Assembly (NCBI GenBank): GCA_016800925.1
Contig: JABCPU010000545.1
Span: forward strand, 1-39,715
DNA from: Suillus spraguei
Taxonomy: Eukaryota; Basidiomycota; Agaricomycetes; Boletales; Suillaceae
DNA: 39,715 nt
Reading direction: 5' to 3'
In this document: in pieces, positions 11,702 to 20,661 of the stretch
Layout of the letters: every line of letters starts with the position of its first letter
Position numbering within the stretch: position 1 is the stretch's first letter
Made by a program: the position numbers and the translations under genes
The notes under the pieces: generated by a model
Database searches by the model: none
What the model was told of the DNA's origin: nothing
Seen by the model: only the letters and a program-made list of their open reading frames with translations

Positions 11702-11732
11702 AGCAAAAGGAGTGCGAAGCACTCCTTTTGCT
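11702..11732. repeat. Second hairpin, 14-bp stem with the same GCGAAGC centre
   Basis: AGCAAAAGGAGTGC, GAA, and the exact reverse complement, a diverged repeat of the hairpin at 11616-11656, preceded by the same TTAGGATGAAGCC leader. Confidence 0.9.
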
Positions 11733-11920
11733 TCCTGTGCCGAAGGCACAACGGGTGGTGGACTCGTGCATGAAGAAAGGGCAATGCTTCGGATGCAGAA
11801 AGACAGGACACCGCATCCATAATTGTCCTGACAGAAAGAAGAAGACCCCGCTTCGACAAGCCAAAGTCAAAGGGAAGAAGAAGATGAAGAAACTGTGAGA
11901 CGGGTTGTGCAGGATTTTTG

Positions 11921-14900
11921 ATGTGGAGAAACAAAGACTCGACGTACGTTTCTCCCAATGTAATACTACGACTCGTACGCGCTGTAGGTGAAAGAAAAGA
12001 ACTTCGTGTCCCAATCACCCTCCACTCGCGTACTCGTTTGAAATCCGTCAACACTACCGCTGTTATCGATTCAGGAGCAGCAGGAACATTCATCTCAGAA
12101 GAGTTTGTGAAACTCCATCAAATCACACGACGAAAACTCAAGGAACCATTTCGAGTTACAACGGCAGATGGAACTCTCATAAAAGGAGGACCAATCACGC
12201 ATTACTGCCTCCTAGTGGTCAAAATTGACGATCGAACCATGTATGGAAAATTCAATATCACCAAACTAGGAAGGAGAGATCAAATCCTCCTTGGAATTCC
12301 TTGGTTACGAGCAATGAACCCAATTATAGATTGGGCTGCTGAAACGCTTGTCCTTTCATGGACAGAGAAATCTGATGAAATCGAAATCGATATGGACGAA
12401 GACCGAAAGAAGAATGGGTTGCCCCGACTTTTCAACCACCATACTAAATGGCAACATTCCCGTCTTCCGAAACCATTTATCGCTTCTCCTATTGATGTGC
12501 CCGAACACCCAGAACCAGAAGTACAAAAGCCACGTACTGCAGAACCCACTCCACGTGTACAATTGCCGCGAGCAGTGTCACCGATCCCTCGTGCGGAGAA
12601 GCGCAAGAATGAATCTGAACCCGAGCATCGGGCTGGACAAGAACCTATTGAGCAACGGCCAATAGAAGAACAGAAGCAAGGAAAGAGGAAAACGGAAGAA
12701 GAACTCCCAGGACGAAGCACCAATGTACCGAAATTATCCAAGTTCTTCGTTCCCCCGAAAACCCTTTCAGCTTCGATAGAAGAAATCCCCGATAAAGAAG
12801 AACCCGTGCCCTCGTTGATTCCAACCGAGGATGATGACCAATTCGACACCATGAACGACGTCTGGCACGCACCAGAGGTACGCGAAATTTCCTCGTACGA
12901 ACTAGGAGATGGAGAATTTCTTGTGGAGTACGATAACGATGGAATTAGCATGAGGATCGTAGAAGAAGTATCCATGGATACACCCTTGACACGTGATGGA
13001 ACTTCTCAACTCGAACAATCCTCCGACTACTCCGCAACTCCTCTCCTTCCTTTGAAGTATAGTAACAAGGCTCAGGAATTCGCCACGGAAGAAAAAGAAA
13101 AGAAAAAGAAATCCTTCGAAGAATTGGTCCCAGATTATTTGCACGATTTCGCAGACGTCTTTGCTAAGGACGGACTGAACAAGCTACCCCCCGAACGCCC
13201 TGGTATCGATCATCGGATCGACACCAAACCCGGTTTCATCCCTCGCACGTCTAAAGTCTACCCGCTATCGGAAAAAGAACGCGCTGCTGTCAAAACATTT
13301 ATCAATGAAAACGTTGCGAAAGGCTTTATTTCAGAATCGAAATCACCTCAAGCTAGTGGTTTCTTCTTTGTAGGAAAGAAGAGTGGAGAACTGCGTCCCT
13401 GTCAAGATTATCGCTACATCAATGATTGGACAGTCAAGAACGCATACCCGCTCCCACTCCCTATTTCCCTTGTCGCACGCCTTCATAACGCACAGTTCTT
13501 TACGAAAATGGATATCCAGTCCGGTTATAACAACATTCGCATCCATCCTGATGATAGGTGGAAAGCTGCTTTTACCACGGAATTTGGCCTCTTTGAACCG
13601 AACGTCATGTTCTTTGGCCTCTGCAATTCCCCAGCAACTTTTCAAGCATACATGAATCGCACCTTTCAACAAGAAATCAATGAAGGATGGATGGTTATCT
13701 ATATGGACGATATCCTGATTTTCTCTACGACAATGGCAGAACACCGTGAACGGACCAGACGAGTTTTGATGAAAATACGAAAAGAACACCTGTTTTTTGA
13801 AACCGGAGAAATGCACCTTTGATGCAGAAGAAGTGGAATACCTCGGAATGATAATTCGCCCCGGACAAGTTGCTATGGATACCGCCAAAACCAAGGGAAT
13901 CTCCGAATGGCCAACCCCAAAATCTGTAAAAGATGTTCGGTCATTCCTCGGTTTTTGCAACTTCTACCGCACATTCATTTCCCACTATTCGGACATCGCC
14001 AGACCCCTTATCGACTTGACAAAGAAAGATAAGGCCTTCGAATGGTCAACCGAATGTATGGACACCTTCGAAGAACTGAAACGACGCTTCACTTCCCAAC
14101 CAGTACTCCGTAATCCTGATCCCTCCCGACAATTTTGCGATTGCTACTGACGCTTCGCTTGTAGCAACTGGCGGAGTTCTCTTACAGACTGATGAAAATG
14201 GTGTTTATCACCCATGTGCATATCTTTCACAGTCTTTGAACCCCGCAGAACGCAATTACCAGATCTTTGATCGGGAACTCCTTGCCGTGATCCGGGCATT
14301 GAACGAATGGCGTCATTATCTCGAAGGAAACCCACATCCCGTCCTGGTATTCACCGACCATAAGAACCTTCTGTACTTTAGAAGTGCACAGAAGCTCACC
14401 CGTCGCCAAGCACGTTGGCAATTGATCTTGTCTATTTACGACATCGAACTGCATCACGTTGCAGGTACTAAATTAGCAGTACCTGATGCACTATCCCGCC
14501 GGCCTGACTATGACTCCGGCAAAGACGATAATGAGGACCAGACCCTCCTCCCTGACACTCTATTCGTTCGCCTTATTGACACTGACTTAAAGGATGTGCT
14601 GTCATCCTCAGACCCTCTCGACGACCCTGTTTTCAAAACAGCGTCTGACGCCCTTGATGGTGTGTGCCTTCCCCCCATGAAATCGGCACTTTCTGATTGG
14701 AAGATTGAGGAGAACGTCCTCTATTTTAAGAATCGCGCTTATATTCCACCGGCGCATCGCTCCGATATCCTGAAAAGGTATCATGATCATCCTACCGCGG
14801 GACATCCCGGTAGATTCAAAACTGAAGAACTCGTCAAACGGGAAGCCTGGTGGCCTGCAATGGGCTCTTATATTCGAAAATACGTTGAGGGTTGCGCCCT

Positions 14901-16937
14901 TTGTCAGCAAATGAAAGCGGATACTCATCCCGTTCGACCTCGCTCACGCCTATTCCTTCAACGGCTGTTCGCCCGTTCTCTCAAGTCTCTGTCGACCTTA
15001 TCACTGACCTCCCTGCTTCTGGAGGCTTTGACAGTATCATGGTCGTGGTAGACCATGGCCTTACGAAGGGGGTAATTATTATCCCTTGTTTGAAAACTAT
15101 CACGTCAGAAGGTGTGGCCAAGCTATTTTTAAAACATGTTTACCGACGATTTGGACTCCATGACAAAGTTATCTCGGATCGAGGACCGCAATTCCTATCT
15201 CGCTTCTCAAAGGAACTTGCCCGACTCCTCGACTACGTCATCGCTCCATCTACGGCTTACCATCCGCAGACTGATGGTCAAACGGAAAGGCTCAATCAAG
15301 AGCTTGAAACGTACCTTCGCATTTATTGCCGTAATAACCCTGAAGACTGGGTAGAACATCTACCGATTGCTGAATTCGTTCACAATCACCGAAAACACGA
15401 TGCACGTAACGCATCACCCTTCTATTTGATGATGGGATACGAACCACGTGCCATTCCCCACCTTATTCCCGATTCATCAGTCCCCGCAGCAGAAGATCGA
15501 GTACGATCTCTGCAGAAGATAAGAGAAGAAGCAATCGCTTGTCATAACATCGCAATGCAAACAATGGCCGAACGATCTCGAGGAGATAAGTACACTCCAT
15601 GGAAGATGGGAGATAAGGTTTGGTTATCAGCCGCCAATCTTAGACTTAAGCTCCCATCAAAGAAGCTCGCTCCGAAACGATACGGACCCTTCCCGATTAT
15701 CGATGTCTTATCTCCCATCACGTTCACACTCCGTCACCGTTTCATTCATCTCCAAAAACGCATTCGTGCTTACGCTATGCTGTTGCTTCCCGATTCTTTT
15801 AAAGATGATGTTGAAGAAGCTATTCACATCATTGCCGAACATAGAGCAGGCGTTGCTCGACCTCCCTCTCCGCAAAGAGATACGCCACTTCCTGTTCCAG
15901 CACCCGCTTCTTCGCGTAACTATTCTAATCTTGACGCCTTTACTGGCTTATACACTGCTGTGCAAGAAATTGGGCAACTCACCGACACAGTTGTCAATAC
16001 CATCCAGCAATCAGTCGCTGAGACTAGAGCAGCCAGAAACCTAGTAGAAGAAGCCATCGCTGACTTACAACAAACGCAAGATGATCTTGCGTCTCCTAGA
16101 ACCCCATCCCCTATCGAACAATCAGCTTCTTCACTTTCCAGTACGGTCACTCTTGATTGCCCTGATTGGCTGTACGAACCCTGCACAGAAGAGCAGATTA
16201 AGGCAGCTAAACTATTGAGTATCCCCGCTACCGAGTTGGTAACACTCGGCCCTCGACTTCGCGACCTTCATATCCATCCCCCCATGTCCATCCCATCGTC
16301 ATTCGGTCCTAAGGACCCCATTTCACCAGTCTTAGTAAAAGACTTCGGTATCACTTCCCCCTCTTCTCCCGCCGAACTTCTTGGAGCTGCTGAGCGTGCA
16401 GTCACCCCGGACCTCCCCGAATCAGCATACACATTGTCCTCCGCTCAACAGGCACAACTTAAGCGGCAGAACACCCTTGCCTTAAAACGTATGACAAAGA
16501 AGAAGGGAAAGAAACGCGCCAGATCCACCAGTCCTACGCCCATCATTTCTCCGTCCCCCCTACGCAAAGTCCATTCTAACCCTGACGAGAACATGAAATG
16601 CCGAATCTGTGGCTTGCTAGGACATCGTCAAAAGAATTGCGCGGAATATCAGTGCAAGGTTTGCAGATATTGGTCACCAACTCATCTGTCCCTCTACTGC
16701 CCTAACCGAGTTGGGCCTCCTCCCTTCGAGTTAACTTGGAAAGATGAAGGATTCTATGACGCACTTCGTGCTTGGGAAAAGCAGCTTGACGATGAACGCA
16801 TTCGTGCAGAGAAAAGAAGGGACTCTAAACGACGCGCTGGTTTGGAGGAAGCTAAGTACATGATGAGTGGATCTTTTGCTGATGAAGATTACGAATGGAG
16901 CGACGATCCCGTCTACTATGCGAACCAAAGTGATTGA
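11921..16937 (+). pseudogene. pol: Ty3/gypsy pol: protease, RT, RNase H, integrase and C-terminal zinc knuckles
   Basis: Protease with active-site IDSGAAGTFIS (about 12070) and LLGIPWL; a 270-residue acidic/Pro-rich linker; reverse transcriptase with FTKMDIQSGYNNIRI and the YMDD box (about 13700); RNase H with ATDAS, DRELLAVIRAL and VFTDHKNL; integrase zinc domain (HDHPTAGHPG ... CALCQQMK); and the integrase core with DLITDLP, ISDRGPQF and AYHPQTDGQTERLNQELE. No chromodomain is visible; after the integrase comes a Ser/Pro-rich extension and CRICGLLGHRQKNC plus CKVCRYWSPTHLSLYC, then a charged tail. Three frame breaks lie at 13793-13798 (T6), 14133-14136 (T4) and 14938-14939 (CC), and a T5 at 11915-11919 separates pol from the gag frame. 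All are single-base length differences in short homopolymers. Confidence 0.92.
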
Positions 16938-16960
16938 AAGCCGGTGACTTTCAGTATAAT

Positions 16961-16970
16961 ACGGGGGTAA
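16961..16970 (+). other. Polypurine tract for plus-strand priming
   Basis: ACGGGGGTAA directly precedes the 3' LTR, with G5 as the purine core. This is the normal position of the plus-strand primer in LTR elements. Confidence 0.6.
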
Positions 16971-17445
16971 TGTTACAATCGTACGTGCCCCTATTCATTT
17001 TCTTACCTCATTTACCCTGTATATTACATAACATGACTCTGACTCATATGCTCAACGCATCTGTACTATAGTTGCCTTCCTCCTTTGGATACGCACTTAC
17101 GTTCTCACACTTCTCTTGGTCTGTGCGCACATATTGGCCTATTTAAGCACAGTGTACTTGTAGTAGATTTGCTACTTTAATCTTACTGGGTTTTACCTGG
17201 AATCTCCTTCACTTAGGTCTCCAACCTAAGTCGTCTTGAATCGTCTCTAAGTCTAAGCACTCCTTAGCCTTAGTCTCTATTCTCGCGGATACCTCTTGGA
17301 CTTATCCTTGAGGCTGAACCCTTGATCGTACTCGGAACGCGTTCCTTGTACTTTCACCTTGTCCTCTTCTGGACATTGTAAGAACTCCCAGCAGACCGTC
17401 TGTGTCTTTTCACTGTCGCTGGTGACGCCACCCCAGTTCGTAACA
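16971..17445 (+). repeat. 3' LTR of the Ty3/gypsy element
   Basis: 475 bp, two G-to-A differences from the 5' LTR, both at CpG sites. Followed directly by the TCGAT duplication and by the transposase coding sequence (reverse strand). Confidence 0.95.
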
Positions 17446-18768
17446 TCGATAGCCAAAAACAGTTAGTAGATCCATCTGTAGAATGTATTCAGATTACGGC
17501 TGAAAATAGGGAGGAGAGACAGTCAAATCTTACCGGTTCCCAGGTGAGACGTCCTCTAATGTCTCGGGCACATTTTGCCAGGGTGAGGGCAGGCGGGGCA
17601 CAGAACCATGATTTCTCCTTCTTTGGTAGCGCTAACTCCAGCGGGGTCATGCCCACGACCTGCCCGTTTTAGTGCCTTGAGGTTGCGCCACTCCGCCATC
17701 ATTCGCAAAAAGACAGAATATCGATCCTATGAATTTCAATGATCAAAGGTAAATCAATCAGGATAAAGTTTATAGAGTACAAGTCACCTTGATAGACTTG
17801 ACGCCTGTGTTGTCACTCCGACGTGCAACGCAGTGGTAAAACTCAAACGTGGATACCTTGGATTCAAACAAAAGCAAGTGGAAGTGTTCGAGAACAGTAA
17901 ACATAGCAGCTGTTCGTGGGTCGGTGGATGTTGCTGGGAACCAGCGAGCGCGCAGGATCTGTTTGTAGTGTGAGGATGCATACTCACAATTACAAAAGTC
18001 AAGAGCAATGTCATGGATTCCGTGAACATCGATGACAGTAAAATCATCATCAAAGGCTGGTTTTGGTTTGCGGCAGCGCTGACCAGCACCGTGACCCAGC
18101 TGTATGCGGAGCCCCAGTTGCTTCAAGGTCGTTGGATGGAAATACCCTTCATACCATCTCTGAATCAATGGCGTTAGTGGAAAGCACTGATGTCCATAAA
18201 AAAACATACCTTCAGCCGATGCAGGGGCATGTTCTGGTGGAGGTTCATAACACATGACTGGCAGTATAATGCGACAGAAAAGCAGTCTTCGCAACGAAAT
18301 ACTGCATTCGAATCGCCACAGTTATGGCACGAGTGACATGTGTCACCACGTCCTTCCAAGCGGATGAATTCGTCGAGATAAGTTTGACGTTCAGAGGTCC
18401 AAATACGAATGGGGTCATCCTGTTGAAAAAATCGAGGTCAGCTCTCAGTCTAGTTTTTCAACATCCAAGCTTGCCTGCGGTCGTATTTCTTTTGAACCTG
18501 TGATGTTGCAAGGCTCTGTATCAAGGAATGAAGTGTCATTCTGAGACTCGTTCCAAGGATCCTTGAAGAGGTTAGTGTTGACGCCAAGCTCGAGTTCTGG
18601 GGTAGCGCCAGCTGGTGTCCCATTAAGATATGTTGTCCGTAGATCGATCTGCCCAGTGGGATCAACAGCATATATTCTGTGGCGTTGGACATTGCATGAA
18701 GATGCGCCAGTGGGATCTGAAAGCACATGTTGCACTAGGCGAGGTTTTTTGCTGGGACGACCAACCAT

Positions 18769-18982
18769 CAGTCATGGCACACTCTTATTATCAAGCCAAA
18801 CATTGTTGAGCCACCATGATACGGTGAGCTCATTCATGATGTATCCAAGCGGACAGAACCAAACTCAATGATGTATCAAAATGGACAATGAACGGACCTT
18901 TCAAATGATCCAACTGCACAACTTCTCGCCGGTCCCTTCGGCACAATCCTGTTGTACTCCAACTCCGAGTTGCTGAAAAGGT
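18769..18982. promoter_or_regulatory. Divergent promoter between transposase and cargo genes
   Basis: 214 bases separate the transposase ATG (minus) from the first cargo frame (plus). It contains two GATGTATC sites (18838-18845 and 18870-18877), the same 8-mer that recurs at both transposon ends. A plausible binding site for the transposase or for a shared regulator; inference only. Confidence 0.4.
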
Positions 18983-19291
18983 ATGGATCCTGAGATATCA
19001 TTTGAGCTAGAGCTCACGTTGGACTCAGCCCAGATGTCAGATTGGCAACCGACGCAAGAGCAACACACGTGGTTGATGCCACGCTTAACCGAATACACAC
19101 TGCGAATTTCACACAGCAAGGCACCTGCCTTCTGGGCACGGTTGAATGATGAATGGCTGCTGAAATGGCCCGAGCAGGCTTTGCTATGGCCTGAACGTCC
19201 AGCCGGGGATGCATTGACTGAAAGTGAAGAGAAGGAACTTTTTGCAGCTGAAAAGGCAAGGAAACAAGTCAGTCGACAGTTCATTCAATGA
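18983..19291 (+). pseudogene. Cargo gene 1: truncated paralog of the N-terminal domain of the gene at 20662
   Basis: Encodes a domain matching the first exon of the intact cargo gene: here W(Q)PTQEQHTWLMPRLTEY ... FWARLNDEWLLKWPEQ, there WTSPEQDEWLAPWYDKY ... FFANLNETWFIAYPEQ, both followed by a P.G.LT..E motif and a lysine/glutamate-rich helix. The frame ends in TGA after SRQFIQ (19289-19291); in frame beyond it a further 30-odd codons are open (LRWMIDHQ...) and then stop. Nothing resembling the later exons of the intact gene follows. Likely a decayed duplicate, though a short stand-alone protein cannot be excluded. Confidence 0.5.
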
Positions 19292-19673
19292 TTGCGGTGG
19301 ATGATTGACCATCAGATAGGACTTAAGAAGCTGGATGTTGTGGGCGTCAGTTCGTCCAAAACGTGCTCGTACAATGTACGGTTGCTCAGGCTGTTGTGGG
19401 ACCGCTGATGGACATTGCATCGAATTTCAATTCCCTGATCTAAACCTATTATGATTGTAAATCATTACATTACCTATATATCTTGGTCTATGTAGTTTGA
19501 AGCAAGGCAATCCACCATGCAAAGACTGTGCATGCTGTGATCCCACATTTAAATTCAAGCTTTGAGTTGAGAATTTCGGTGTTGGCAATATAGCCAGTAA
19601 AAGCCCTATAAAAGTCCAACAAGGTATGAACCAAATGTACTACGTGATTCTTAGCCACTTACAACCTTGAATC

Positions 19674-20435
19674 ATGGGTCGGCCCAAACTCTATAACACT
19701 CCAGAAGAACGTCAAGAGGCCAAACGGATGCACCGACGGACACACTATGCAAGGTCAATCCATGACACTCGTCTTTTTATTAATGTATGTTACTCACTTT
19801 CAACCAGGAACAAAGCTGCAATCAGCGTGAGACTCAAAGTGAAGTATTGGGAAAACCAAGCACGAGATGCCCCAGTCTTCCCCTCAAAAAAAGTTAACGG
19901 GTGAGTGTATTGTTGATATCTATTCACCCGCTTGTCTCAGAGGTCATTCATAGTGATATCAACCATCATATGATCAATCCTTATGACAATCAGGGCTCAC
20001 AGCATGTTCACCGCCACCAGAAAACAAAGTCCGCGTGAGTTTTGATCTAATTTCATTCCCTTGCTGCGATCGAATATTCAATTATACAGCAACAAAAGGG
20101 ATCGCTTATCAAGGTACTTAGATGGACCACCTGCACAGGTGATAGATGCTCTAGTACGCAACCACCTCGAGACTGGTGACTTAGATGGACTTCGAGGGAC
20201 ACTATCTGCATTAGAGGTGATTGTCGAGGAGTTGCACGATACAGAACAGCATATATTAGGATGCGAGGGCATGAGCCCAAAATTTCTTAAGGCATCTGAT
20301 GCATCCAAGGAGGCAAAGGAAGTGATTCGTGCTGTGGAAGATGTTTTTTGTTGCGCATTGGTGTCGGGGATGGATCTTCACCAGCGATACACAGACAAAA
20401 AATTTATATTCCAGACGCTCTGGGACACTAAGTAG
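19674..20435 (+). CDS. Cargo gene 2: small basic N-terminus plus helical domain protein, unknown function
   Basis: Begins MGRPKLYNTPEERQEAKRMH, an N-terminus I know from many short Agaricomycete proteins of transposon-rich regions, with an arginine/lysine-rich stretch that could bind DNA. A clean intron (donor after 19753, acceptor before 19809) joins HYAR to NKAAISVRLKVKYWENQ. The last exon (about 20090-20435) encodes a helical segment, LDGPPAQVIDALVRNHLETG to HQRYTDKKFIFQTLWDTK. The middle joins (19903 to about 20090) are unresolved: two candidate introns give conflicting phases, so the gene may be broken there. Same strand as cargo genes 1 and 3. Confidence 0.5.
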
Positions 20436-20661
20436 GTAGCTATAGTTAATGTAATTGAACAGTAAAAGATTGTACTCGCTACACGCCGACTTCATCATGG
20501 GGTCTGTGCGTGAGATATTGCCGCAATAGCAGGCTAAACTTCTTCGAGGGTTTGCTAATTAATTTCCCCCCTCACACGCATATAAGCGCCATAACAGTAC
20601 GTACATGAATTGTTTTTCCAGAAAGGACGGTACTTGTTGATAACGAATAATGATATAGATT

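Larger units (their letters stand above)
10000..11766. mobile_element. Repeat-rich insert of about 1.8 kb inside gag
   Basis: The gag frame reads as expected up to about 9999 and from about 11767, so everything between is inserted. It contains four divergent copies of a repeat of the form TTAGGATGAAGCCAAGGCCA (near 10255, 11545, 11600 and 11680), a G-rich minisatellite (10673-11291) and two strong hairpins at its right end. No transposase or long coding frame is credible. I could not identify a clear target duplication or inverted ends; exact borders are approximate. It could be a non-autonomous element of unknown class. Confidence 0.6.
9314..11898 (+). pseudogene. gag: Ty3/gypsy gag (capsid and nucleocapsid), split by a 1.8-kb insert
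   Basis: The 5' part (9314 to about 10000) encodes a Ty3-type retrotransposon gag domain: an N-terminal KIGQPIGFDGDRD segment, W and F-rich helices (FMKSFKEAFEPVDTRMTALT), and a C-terminal QKKKNYGNARYIPNRDS stretch. The frame then runs into the insert and stops at 10057. The 3' part (about 11767-11898) resumes with MKKGQCFGCRKTGHRIHNC, a CX2CX4HX4C zinc knuckle that binds the genomic RNA. After the knuckle the frame closes at 11896-11898, at a C4 run (11846-11849); another frame continues EEEDEETVRRVVQDF, suggesting that gag and pol were one continuous frame. Confidence 0.85.
8640..17445 (+). mobile_element. Ty3/gypsy LTR retrotransposon, self-priming (Tf1/sushi-like) type
   Basis: An 8806-bp element with 475-bp LTRs beginning TGTTAC and ending GTAACA, flanked by the 5-bp target duplication TCGAT (8635-8639 and 17446-17450). 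Order: 5' LTR, self-complementary primer site, gag, protease, reverse transcriptase, RNase H, integrase, C-terminal zinc knuckle, purine tract, 3' LTR. The order RT-RNaseH-IN defines Ty3/gypsy. It sits antisense inside the coding sequence of the KDZ transposase. The two LTRs differ at only two positions, so insertion is recent, yet gag carries a 1.8-kb insert and gag-pol has several frame breaks, so the copy is not autonomous as assembled. Confidence 0.95.
5995..18768 (-). pseudogene. KDZ-family transposase, interrupted by Ty3 and a MITE
   Basis: Reading from 18768 leftward: an N-terminal exon (MVGRPSKKPR...); the CxC2 cysteine cluster typical of KDZ transposases (18420-17770: CHSCHNCGD, CEDCF, CQSC, then LGLRIQLGH, DDFTVIDVHGIHDIAL, ARWFPATSTDPRTAAMF); VLCPACPHPGK at about 17600; the AIDANF motif, inside which Ty3 landed; then LVSSDDRDPGLSQGWGYF (8600-8530). 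Further left come FSYDIACQWHKKLW, FVPKFHLAAHVAACQTTFSF, VGRTDGEAPERSWADIN and DDHFGDWNWKKV (8250-7860), and a long charged C-terminal region ending at 5995. YDIACQW and GRTDGEAPER are hallmarks of the family. Damage: a Ty3 insertion, a MITE at 6965-7237 in coding sequence, an in-frame TAA at 17463-17465, and a frame break at a T4 run (17573-17576). It cannot make a functional transposase. Confidence 0.9.

Noticed and set aside
10000..11766. GGTGG at both borders considered as a target duplication of the gag insert
   Set aside because: Short, G-rich, and not at the points where the gag frame breaks and resumes; likely coincidence.
12280..12975. 231-codon minus-strand frame opposite pol
   Set aside because: It is the antisense shadow of the protease-RT linker, serine- and glycine-rich because of the coding bias on the other strand.
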